Part shown: one piece after another, positions 7,011 through 13,412 of the stretch
Position numbering within the stretch: the first letter of the stretch is position 1
Layout: each line of letters opens with the position of its first letter
NCBI GenBank assembly: GCA_047974805.1
Contig: JBKECS010000074.1
Coordinates: forward strand, 1 to 13,412
Origin: JAJXUB01 sp047974805
GTDB taxonomy: Bacteria > Actinomycetota > Actinomycetes > Actinomycetales > Dermatophilaceae
Direction: 5' to 3'
DNA length: 13,412 nt
Translations under genes and position numbers: made by a program
Notes under the pieces: model-generated
The model's database searches: none
What the model saw: the letters and a program-made list of their open reading frames with translations, nothing else
What the model was told of the DNA's origin: nothing

Positions 7011-7895
7011 GTGGTTGAGGTGATCGCCCGGCGCGGCTCCCACGCTAGTCCGCTGCGATATCCGGGCGGCAAGGCGACGCTGGCGGGTTTCTTCGAAGCT
7101 ACCATCAAGGCACTCAAACTCGACAAGCCGACATACATCGAGCCTTACGCGGGCGGCGCAGGCGCTGGCATCGAACTTCTCCTGAAAGACGTAGTTGGCA
7201 GGGTCGTGATCAACGATCTCGACCCTGCGATCCACGCGTGTTGGAAGGCCATGGTCAAGGACTCGGAAGCCTTCCTCGGTCTGCTGGAGCGCACTCCGCT
7301 GACAATCGATGAGTGGAAGGGTCAGCGCGAGATATACCGTCGCCGCCACGATGCCGACGTGGACCCCTTGGCCCTGGGTTTCGCCACCTTCTACCTCAAC
7401 CGCACGAGTCGCTCCGGGGTGCTCGGCGCTGGAGTGATCGGCGGTTTCGCCCAGGCTGGCGACTACAAGATCGACGCCCGCTTCGACAAAGGTGCTCTCC
7501 GGGGGCGGATCGAGAAGCTGGCTGAGCTCCGCGGGAAGATCCGCATTACCAGACAAGACGGAGCGACCCGGCTGCGGGAATATCTCCCGAAGGACAACGT
7601 ATTCGCATACGTTGACCCGCCCTACGTCGAGAAGGGCAGTTCACTGTATATGAGCGCCTTCGCTAGACAGGACCACATCGACCTGGCTCGCGTGCTGAAC
7701 GGCAATGCGAACACCAACTGGGTGTTGACGTACGACGTGGCGGCGCTCATCAAGAGCCTGTACAAGGCGCGGGATGTCTCCGAGTTCCGTCTGCTCTACT
7801 CCGCTCATCTGCGAGGCGGCAAGAACGACCTGAAGCGGCCCTCGGCGAGCGAGTTGATGGTCCTCTCGAACACGGTCGCCGACGCGCTCGGCTGA
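7011..7895 (+). CDS. DNA adenine-N6 methyltransferase, D12/Dam class
   Basis: This 294-aa protein is a D12-class (Dam/M.DpnIIA-like) adenine methyltransferase in the alpha order of motifs. Motif X is SPLRYPGGK (13-21), motif I is YIEPYAGGAGAGIELL (42-57; AdoMet binding), an acidic VINDLDP follows (67-72), and motif IV is YVDPPYVEKG (200-209; catalytic DPPY). The middle block (FYLNRTSRSGVLGAGVIGG, 127-145) is typical of Dam relatives. It should transfer a methyl group from AdoMet to adenine in duplex DNA. The family often reads GATC, but the target recognition region here is not diagnostic. The GTG at 7011 has GGAAGGGAG with a 5-nt spacer. No cognate restriction gene of standard type is beside it. 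Its stop lies 5 nt from that of the convergent nurA gene, which suggests the three genes were kept together. Confidence 0.92.
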   Translation: MVEVIARRGSHASPLRYPGGKATLAGFFEATIKALKLDKPTYIEPYAGGAGAGIELLLKDVVGRVVINDLDPAIHACWKAMVKDSEAFLGLLERTPLTIDEWKGQREIYRRRHDADVDPLALGFATFYLNRTSRSGVLGAGVIGGFAQAGDYKIDARFDKGALRGRIEKLAELRGKIRITRQDGATRLREYLPKDNVFAYVDPPYVEKGSSLYMSAFARQDHIDLARVLNGNANTNWVLTYDVAALIKSLYKARDVSEFRLLYSAHLRGGKNDLKRPSASELMVLSNTVADALG

Positions 7896-7900
7896 TCGCT

Positions 7901-9322
7901 TCAATGCGACCCCGCGAAGGGTCCAGTCTGACGAATCTGGCTGCGAGGCGGCAGCCCCAGCGACTGCTGGACCAATGCTCGGAGGACTGACTGCCCGACA
8001 CCAAGAGGTAGGGACGCCGCCGAGTGCGCTAGAGCCACCGGGATCACGGCGTTCTCGTAAAGCCGCGTCTGCACATGGTCCAGCACCTCGCAGACCGGGC
8101 GGAGCGTCGGGTAGCTCGACCAGACTTCGCCATCAGGATCCCCGTAGGGCGTGACTCCCGGTTTCGGAGGAACGGTGAAGACGATGATGCCGCCGCTCTT
8201 GCAGCGGTAGATGAATCGTCGGCCATAGAACTCGTCTGATCCATATGGGTTGCTCGCTGGCCGCCCCGTGATCCGGTTGATGTACTCGGTGGTGAGGAGC
8301 ATGACGTGTCCGGGCTCGATCAGGTGGGAGATGAGTTTGGCGTGCTCAACGAAGGTGCCAGACTTCTCGACGCCCACCACGAGCGGAGCAGCGGGAAGGT
8401 TGTTAGCGGCGCACTCCTTAGCGAACTCTGCGAGGTAGTCCTGGAAGCGGCGCTTCAGTGGGGCGACGGTGCCATACAGACCAAGGGGGCCGTCCGTTAT
8501 GAACAGTGTCTTCCCAAGGACGTCATAACTGTGTGGGTCCTCGTACAGCAACTGCATGTAGCCCAATGACGTCAGCCGCTCGGCCACCAGCATCAGTCGC
8601 GTCAGGGAGCTGCGGTTCGACCCCTCGGCCATGTACTCCTCTTCGGTGCGGAGCACGTCGCCGAGGTAGACGCTCTGGGCGCACGCGGGGCAGTTGGTCC
8701 CGTCCTTGGGAACCTCGATCAGGACGCCAGAAGGTGGCGCGCCCTTTGCTCCGCACGAGGGACAGCGTCGAAGAGGTACCGTGCTCGCCGGGGTGCTCGG
8801 CGAGCCGTGCAGCGCTAGGACCATGTCGGCGAGAGTCTGCTCCGATGCCTGGTCGAACTTCGTTTCGTGCAAGAAGCGGTCCAGTTCCTGCCGCCATGTG
8901 TTGACCCCAGTCAAGCCCGGAATGACGAGGCCAGAGCCCGGCAACGCCCGGTCGAACGCCGCGTGCTGATGCGACAGGCGCAGCAGATGGGGGTCCACGA
9001 AGTCACCTGCCCCCGCCTGGTGCAACTTGTCGATGTCGATGCAGGAAGCAGCCACGCGGAGGTAACCGACCTTGACGGTGGGGTGCTCGCGCGTAGCCTC
9101 GACTTCGCTGTCCGAACCGTCGACCGTAATGGCGAACCGAACGGTCTGCGAGATCTCCGCGTTCTCGAGATCCTCGGCGGGCCGGCACCGGGATGTCACG
9201 CGGTCCTCGTCGGCCGGAGTTGCTTGAGCGACTTCCCAGCGAGAGAAGGCTTCATGCACAGCTTGGCTGTTGACGACCGGGACATGGCCGAGCCTTGAGG
9301 CCCGCTCAGAGGGATACGGCAC
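7901..9322 (-). CDS. nurA: NurA-family nuclease with an inserted zinc ribbon
   Basis: This 473-aa protein looks like NurA, the Mn-dependent exo/endonuclease that works with HerA on DNA ends. The first catalytic Asp is in RFAITVDGSDSEV (D68) and the second in LFITDGPLGLYG (D277). Between them VKVGYLRVAAS and a helical region match the fold. PLVVGVEKSGTFVEHAKLI (K320) and IYRCKSGGIIVFTVPP form the C-terminal part. A treble-clef-like zinc ribbon (C187PSCG ... C211PAC) is inserted mid-domain, about 25 residues across, which I regard as unusual. The protein is longer than most NurA (about 300-420). The GTG at 9322 starts one nt after the herA stop and has GAGG 9 nt upstream, so it is chosen over the GTG at 9361, which overlaps herA by 38 nt. 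Close coupling implies equal synthesis of the two partners. Confidence 0.85.
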   Translation of the reverse strand: MPYPSERASRLGHVPVVNSQAVHEAFSRWEVAQATPADEDRVTSRCRPAEDLENAEISQTVRFAITVDGSDSEVEATREHPTVKVGYLRVAASCIDIDKLHQAGAGDFVDPHLLRLSHQHAAFDRALPGSGLVIPGLTGVNTWRQELDRFLHETKFDQASEQTLADMVLALHGSPSTPASTVPLRRCPSCGAKGAPPSGVLIEVPKDGTNCPACAQSVYLGDVLRTEEEYMAEGSNRSSLTRLMLVAERLTSLGYMQLLYEDPHSYDVLGKTLFITDGPLGLYGTVAPLKRRFQDYLAEFAKECAANNLPAAPLVVGVEKSGTFVEHAKLISHLIEPGHVMLLTTEYINRITGRPASNPYGSDEFYGRRFIYRCKSGGIIVFTVPPKPGVTPYGDPDGEVWSSYPTLRPVCEVLDHVQTRLYENAVIPVALAHSAASLPLGVGQSVLRALVQQSLGLPPRSQIRQTGPFAGSH

Positions 9323-9323
9323 G

Positions 9324-11306
9324 CTACTGGACCTCAACGACCGGAAGGCCCGCAGCGGCACGGGCGGCGTTGATCATCGCGTGGTCGAACTTCGCCACCT
9401 GCACAGGAACGATGTACTTGCCGGAGTAAGTCTTCATTCGGACCAAGCCCTGATCCTCCACACGGCGGATGCTCTCGGCCCATGTCTTGAAGTCGTAGTA
9501 GTGCGAGAGCTCGCGCGTCTCGTTGTCGGAGTTGAGGTGGGCGACAAGCCAGTTCGACGTATTCGACAAGATGCGCTGATCGACGCTGGATACCTCCTGC
9601 GTCGCATAGACCAGACCGATCTGGTACTTCGCCGCCTCCTTCGACAGGCGAACCCACGGGTTGCCCGCGACGTCCTTCGCACCACGCTCGAAGAGGTTGT
9701 GCGCCTCCTCGACGACGATCTGGAAGGGCACCGCATCCTGACCCGAGCGGAAGCGCTCGTTGGCGCGAGACAGCAAGAAGTTCACAGTGTTCTCGGAGAT
9801 CGTCTTCGAGACGTCGCCAGTCCCGTGGGCTAGATCGACGATCGCAAGGCGTCCAGCCTGCATGTCGCCCCAGATCTGCTCCTCGACGCGCTGGGTGGCG
9901 TTCGTGGAGTGGAATTCGCGAAGCTGGCGGATGGCAGCCTTGCCGCTGACCCTGTTGTTGAAGTCCGCAATGAACTTGAACGGCGTGTCGCCGCCCGTCG
10001 AGCGCTGATTCCAACTGCCGTCGTTCGCCATGTGCAACATGACGCGCTTCGCTGCCTCTGGAGTCGTGGCGCGGTAGTTGCTGCCCGCCTTGACCACGAG
10101 CCCAGGATTGTCGGTGTTGAACGCCTGGTAGAGGGGGTCTGTCCATCCGAACTCAAGGCCTCCTGCTGCAAATGAGTGGGCCGAGATGCCGCACTCAACG
10201 AGCAGGCCGTACATGCCCAGGACGGCCTTCGTCCAAGTGATCCAGTCGCCCCGGTCAGCCACGCGATCCGGCTCCGTCCAGTTGATCGAGGTGAAGGTCT
10301 TCACGTACGCATAGGTGCCGAACTGATCGTTGACGACGGAGTTGACGAAGTCGACAACAGCATCGAAGTTGGCCGGTTCGAAAAAGTTCATGGCTAGCGG
10401 AAGCACCTGAGGGTCGGAGCCGTCGGCGCCAAGTCGGTAGATCCGCACCCTGTTCTCATCGCCAAGGAGGCGCAGGCCGGTCTGGTCCTGCTCATTTACG
10501 TTCGCGTACTCACCCTGTGGGTCGAAGATCAGCTGCCCGACCAACGTCCCAGCGTTCGCCGCCTGGGTCGCAATCGCTGTCACCAGGGTCTTGATCGTGT
10601 TGGACTTTCCTGTGCGGGTCATGCCGAAGACGGCAGTCTTGCGCGAGACGAAGTCACCGATGTGCACGTGAACAGCGGCGTTGTCGGTGCCCGATTCCCG
10701 AGCACGACGTCGGGTCGACGCGAACCGGACGGCCCCGAGGGTGAGGAGATCGTCACCAGCCGGCTCCGGGTATGAGGCGATCCAGGAGAGGACTTCCGGC
10801 GAGGGAAGGAAGACCTGATACCGCGCAGAGGAGACCACGTTGTCGATGTCGGAGCCGAACTGGATCTTGGTCTCGTGGCGGTCGACGTAGAACGTACCGA
10901 TGACGTCGCAGTCGAAGGCGGACTGCTGGAGCTCGTTGCGGGTCAGCTCGTCGGTGACCTCATCGAAGCCCTTGCCCGAGTCCCCGGCGTCGCGCACCAC
11001 GGCGAGCCGAGTCTGGACGAGGTCGGACTCGTTAGGGAGGGGAGCAGTGCCAGCGACGCGGAGGAGGATCAGTTCTTCGTCGTCTAGCGCAAACCCCTCG
11101 GCGGTCAGCGCACCCGCCGCGGCGAGCAAGAACGCCCCGTGTGGCACGCCGCCGGCCTGGGTCTTACGCCAGTCGTCGGTCAGAACCACCGCTCGGCCAT
11201 AGTCCAGGCGGAAGATGCCGCCAACAGCCTTGCAGCCGGAGTTGACCAGGGTTGCAAGCGGAGTCGACGCGCGCGAGGACTTCAAGATCGTGGAACTGAT
11301 GCTCAT
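9324..11306 (-). CDS. herA: HerA-family hexameric ATPase/DNA translocase
   Basis: This 660-aa protein belongs to the HerA/FtsK branch of P-loop ATPases. An N-terminal HAS-like barrel (about 15-60) is followed by a variable region, then the motor: Walker A GMTRTGKSN (228-236), FDPQGEY (261-267), Walker B FQIVVEEAHNLF (528-539, E533/E534), and YATQ (567-570) as the sensor. HerA hexamers translocate duplex DNA and feed NurA, which docks on the ring. The region 330-460 contains a long insertion with many Trp and Tyr, making the protein longer than archaeal HerA (about 500). An upstream GTG or ATG would add up to 47 Pro-rich residues; the ATG at 11306 (with AGG 9 nt upstream) is preferred because the barrel begins at once. 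The gene is first in the herA-nurA operon and is followed directly by nurA. Confidence 0.88.
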   Translation of the reverse strand: MSISSTILKSSRASTPLATLVNSGCKAVGGIFRLDYGRAVVLTDDWRKTQAGGVPHGAFLLAAAGALTAEGFALDDEELILLRVAGTAPLPNESDLVQTRLAVVRDAGDSGKGFDEVTDELTRNELQQSAFDCDVIGTFYVDRHETKIQFGSDIDNVVSSARYQVFLPSPEVLSWIASYPEPAGDDLLTLGAVRFASTRRRARESGTDNAAVHVHIGDFVSRKTAVFGMTRTGKSNTIKTLVTAIATQAANAGTLVGQLIFDPQGEYANVNEQDQTGLRLLGDENRVRIYRLGADGSDPQVLPLAMNFFEPANFDAVVDFVNSVVNDQFGTYAYVKTFTSINWTEPDRVADRGDWITWTKAVLGMYGLLVECGISAHSFAAGGLEFGWTDPLYQAFNTDNPGLVVKAGSNYRATTPEAAKRVMLHMANDGSWNQRSTGGDTPFKFIADFNNRVSGKAAIRQLREFHSTNATQRVEEQIWGDMQAGRLAIVDLAHGTGDVSKTISENTVNFLLSRANERFRSGQDAVPFQIVVEEAHNLFERGAKDVAGNPWVRLSKEAAKYQIGLVYATQEVSSVDQRILSNTSNWLVAHLNSDNETRELSHYYDFKTWAESIRRVEDQGLVRMKTYSGKYIVPVQVAKFDHAMINAARAAAGLPVVEVQ

Positions 11307-11461
11307 GGCTGTAAACCTACGGGTGGGGTCCGACACGTACGGGATCGGAAAGATCGGAGGCCCCGGTGGTGCAGGCGGCTTGGGTGAAAGTCGTGGTGGT
11401 CGGGCGCCTCGACAGCAGTCCAGCATCCCCAATTGAGGGCATCCCATCGGTCCGAGTCGGC

Positions 11462-11490
11462 AACTTAGAGTTCATCGGGCAAGAGTTCAA
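11462..11490 (-). promoter_or_regulatory. Candidate promoter of herA-nurA
   Basis: On the minus strand TTGAAC (11485-11490) and TAAGTT (11462-11467) are spaced by exactly 17 bp, a fair sigma70-type match. A direct repeat of TGAACTCT, 15 bp apart (11467-11474 and 11482-11489), overlaps both hexamers, as a regulator site would. The transcript would have a leader of about 150 nt before the ATG at 11306. The rest of the 11307-11523 gap holds no other clear signal. Confidence 0.3.
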
Positions 11491-11523
11491 TCTTGGCTGC
11501 ATATCGACACTCGACAAACACCA

Positions 11524-12888
11524 CTAGAAGTCCTGGGCCATATTGGCAAACCGGGAGTAGTGGCCTTGGAACGCCAGAATGATGTCCTTGGTGGGGCCGT
11601 TTCGGTGCTTGGCGACGATGACGTCGGCGTCACCTCCCCGTTCGGGGTCGGAGCGGTCGCGGTGGAGGAGGATGACCACGTCGGCGTCCTGTTCGATCGA
11701 GCCACTCTCACGCAGGTCAGACATTTGCGGCCGTTTGTCGGTCCGCTGCTCAGGCCCTCGGTTGAGCTGGCTGATGGCGATGACGGGGACTGCGAGCTCC
11801 TTCGCGAGCAGCTTCAGCGCCCGGGAGAACTCCGCCACCTCCTGTTGGCGGGATTCGACCTTCTTGCCGCTGGACATGAGCTGCAAATAGTCGATGATGA
11901 CGAGGCGCAGATTGTGTTGTTGTTTCAACCGTCGGCATTTGGCCCGGATCTCCGGAAGCGACATGTTCGGTGAATCATCGATAAACAACGGACTTTCGGA
12001 GATTTCCCCAGCGAGCCGGGCCAACTTCTGCCATCCGGCGTCCCCGAGAGTGCCCTTGCGTAGGTCCTGCAATTGGATCGAGCCTTCGGCCGACAAGACA
12101 CGCATCGTGATCTCAGACCGGCTCATTTCCAGGGAAAAGATGGCCGTCGCCATTTTGTGCTTGATTGCCGCCGACCTTGCGATATCCACGCCCAGCGTTG
12201 ACTTACCTACCGCCGGCCGCGCCGCGACAACGATCATTTGGCCCGGGTGCAGACCGTTGGTCAACTCATCGAGCTCGATGAATCCAGTCGGCACGCCGAT
12301 CATCTCGTCCGCTCGCCCAGAGGCAACCTCGATCTCGTTGAACGTTGGCTCGAGGAGTTCGCCGATGGGGACGTAGTCTTCCCCGCCGCGGCGGTCGGTC
12401 ACGTCATAAACGGCGACCTGAGCACGGTTGACGATGTCGTCGACGTCCCCCTCGCCCGAGGCATACCCCATTTGGACGATGCGGGTGCCCGCCTCGACCA
12501 GGCGCCGCAGCACCGCGCGCTCTTGGACGATCTCGGCGTAGTAGCTGGCGTTCGCCGCGGTCGGCACCGACTGGATGAGCTCATGCAGGTACCCCGGTCC
12601 ACCGACCCGCTGCAGATCGCCGCGTTTGATGAGTTCGTCGGCGACGGTGATGGTGTCCGCCGGCTCCCCCCGGCCGAAGAGATCGAGGATAGCGTCATAG
12701 ATGAGTTCGTGGGCGGGGCGATAGAAGTCCACCGCGCGCAATCCCTCGACGCAATCCGCGATCGCGTCCTTGCTCAGCAGCATGGACCCGAGCACGGACT
12801 TCTCCGCGACAATGTCCTGCGGCGGCAGCCGGTCATCGACCGCCGCTGCTCCGTATGCTCTGCTCCCCTCGAGCTCCGAAATCGTCAC
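11524..12888 (-). CDS. dnaB: Replicative DNA helicase DnaB
   Basis: This 454-aa protein is the hexameric helicase that unwinds the replication fork and recruits primase. The N-terminal collar domain (about 22-130, PPQDIVAEKSVLGSMLL to RLVEAGTRI) and the RecA-like motor are complete: Walker A ARPAVGKST (223-231), SLEM (252-255), Walker B VIIDYLQL (330-337), SQLNRGPEQR (373-382) and KHRNGPT (427-433) with the arginine finger. The length is that of an intein-free actinobacterial DnaB. The GTG at 12888 has only a weak GGTGG upstream. A tiny leader frame with a strong ribosome-binding site ends in GTGA over this start, so translation is probably coupled. In most actinobacteria rplI lies just upstream. 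It is not found in the 524 nt left here. Confidence 0.95.
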   Translation of the reverse strand: MTISELEGSRAYGAAAVDDRLPPQDIVAEKSVLGSMLLSKDAIADCVEGLRAVDFYRPAHELIYDAILDLFGRGEPADTITVADELIKRGDLQRVGGPGYLHELIQSVPTAANASYYAEIVQERAVLRRLVEAGTRIVQMGYASGEGDVDDIVNRAQVAVYDVTDRRGGEDYVPIGELLEPTFNEIEVASGRADEMIGVPTGFIELDELTNGLHPGQMIVVAARPAVGKSTLGVDIARSAAIKHKMATAIFSLEMSRSEITMRVLSAEGSIQLQDLRKGTLGDAGWQKLARLAGEISESPLFIDDSPNMSLPEIRAKCRRLKQQHNLRLVIIDYLQLMSSGKKVESRQQEVAEFSRALKLLAKELAVPVIAISQLNRGPEQRTDKRPQMSDLRESGSIEQDADVVILLHRDRSDPERGGDADVIVAKHRNGPTKDIILAFQGHYSRFANMAQDF

Positions 12889-12911
12889 CCAACCACCGTT
12901 TCGACCGACAC
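12885..12911 (-). CDS. Eight-codon leader frame overlapping the dnaB start
   Basis: A GTG at 12911 with GGAGGT 6 nt upstream opens a frame encoding MSVETVVG. Its TGA overlaps the GTG of dnaB by 4 nt (GTGA). The ribosome-binding site is far better than that of dnaB itself. It may be a translational leader for dnaB, or a sign that the original dnaB start lay here and a shift occurred. Confidence 0.35.
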   Translation of the reverse strand: MSVETVVG

Positions 12912-13412
12912 CGTTCTACCTCCGGCAAGCATCAAACCAGGCGACACCGACAGTCCCCTAACTCTGCGCCCGGCTGAATCGGCCAACGGCTAGTCCAGCT
13001 GTGGACACGGCTGTGGATAACGAGGGGAAAACGCCCAAGGTGGATGTGCACACCCTCGGGACAACCCTGTGGAAACTGCCTAGCCCAGCATCACGGCATA
13101 CGGTCTGACATGCGGGAATGCCGTCCACCGGTTGTGCAACCAAGAATCTTGTTGGCGTGTCGCCGTCCACACCCACGACTCCGGGCCCGCAGGCGGTACC
13201 CGTTGGTTGGGGCCCGCCCCAGATGGGCTACTGGTCAGTTGCGGATGAGGTGGTTGTGGGCTTCGCGGACACGCCGGGCATCACCAATACGCCCCACTGC
13301 GCTACCGGTGCATCCTTGTCGTAACTGCGGCTCGGGGCACTGTCGGCGGCCCGAGGCGTCCCGCCTACTCAGAGGGGACGAGGTGCGCGCGAGCCTCCCG
13401 CACACGGATCGT
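12912..13412. other. Non-coding or unassigned right flank
   Basis: No gene could be named in this 500-nt stretch. It holds the DnaA-box-like sites at 13000-13076. A minus-strand frame is open from the right edge (13411) to a TGA at 13235-13237, ending in REAHNHLIRN, with Arg-rich sequence and no family I know. It may be the tail of a gene beyond the window or a chance frame. Confidence 0.4.
13000..13020 (-). promoter_or_regulatory. Pair of DnaA-box-like sites upstream of dnaB
   Basis: TGTGGATAA (13012-13020) is an exact DnaA box. TGTGGACAC (13000-13008) is a two-mismatch relative 12 bp away in the same orientation, so about one helical turn apart. A third weak site, TGTGGAAAC, lies at 13068-13076. 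The cluster is about 110 nt upstream of the dnaB start. It could let DnaA control dnaB, or be a remnant of an origin-like region. Confidence 0.45.

Noticed and set aside
9270..9833. Plus-strand frame of 187 codons opposite herA/nurA
   Set aside because: It lies fully antisense to well-supported genes and has no family signature.
11307..11447. 47-residue N-terminal extension of HerA
   Set aside because: It is Pro-rich, precedes the expected barrel start, and the ATG at 11306 has a better position; it is probably leader sequence.
11495..11520. Possible transposon end (TGTTTGTCGAGTGTCG on the minus strand)
   Set aside because: It starts with TGT like Tn7 ends, but the partner at 6131 shares only TGTCGA, which is chance level.
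13235..13411. Minus-strand open frame from the right edge (about 58 codons)
   Set aside because: It is Arg-rich, has no start in the window and matches no family I know; it is not the C-terminus of rplI.
1..13412. CRISPR arrays, tRNA and rRNA genes
   Set aside because: No regularly spaced repeats, no cloverleaf-like sequence and no rRNA signatures were seen on reading either strand.

Overview
This is a GC-rich stretch that looks like actinobacterial (Actinomycetota) chromosome. The DnaB helicase reads as a typical actinobacterial protein, GTG starts are common, and DnaA-box-like 9-mers lie near dnaB. I do not assign a genus.

Layout. (1) Positions 1-2190 hold a minus-strand operon: a protein with two SnoaL-like domains, a GH88/GH105-type unsaturated-glycoside hydrolase 12 nt downstream, and possibly the first codons of a third gene at the left edge. 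A 12-bp perfect palindrome sits at its upstream end. (2) Positions 2420-3388 hold a PPOX-type flavin-binding split-barrel gene (+) and the N-terminal stump of a Rossmann-fold NAD(P)/FAD oxidoreductase (-). (3) Positions 3385-6044 hold a degraded Tn7/Mu-like transposition module (-): a TnsA-like endonuclease and a TnsB-like DDE transposase, joined by a 4-nt GTGA overlap. The transposase frame is cut by one in-frame TGA. No TnsC-like ATPase is visible. (4) Positions 6296-11306 form an accessory block: a small zinc-finger protein (+), a Dam-class (D12) adenine-N6 methyltransferase (+), and convergent to these a nurA-herA pair (-). (5) Positions 11524-12888 encode dnaB (-), preceded by an 8-codon leader frame and DnaA-box-like sites. 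The last 500 bases hold no gene I can name.

How the parts may work together. HerA (hexameric ATPase/translocase) and NurA (nuclease) form a DNA end-processing machine in archaea and bacteria. Here the pair faces an orphan DNA methyltransferase across only 5 bp, beside a transposition module. This suggests a self/non-self DNA-processing (probably anti-phage) island: the methylase would mark host DNA and NurA-HerA would attack or process unmarked DNA. The gene identities follow from motifs visible in the sequence. The defence role is inference.
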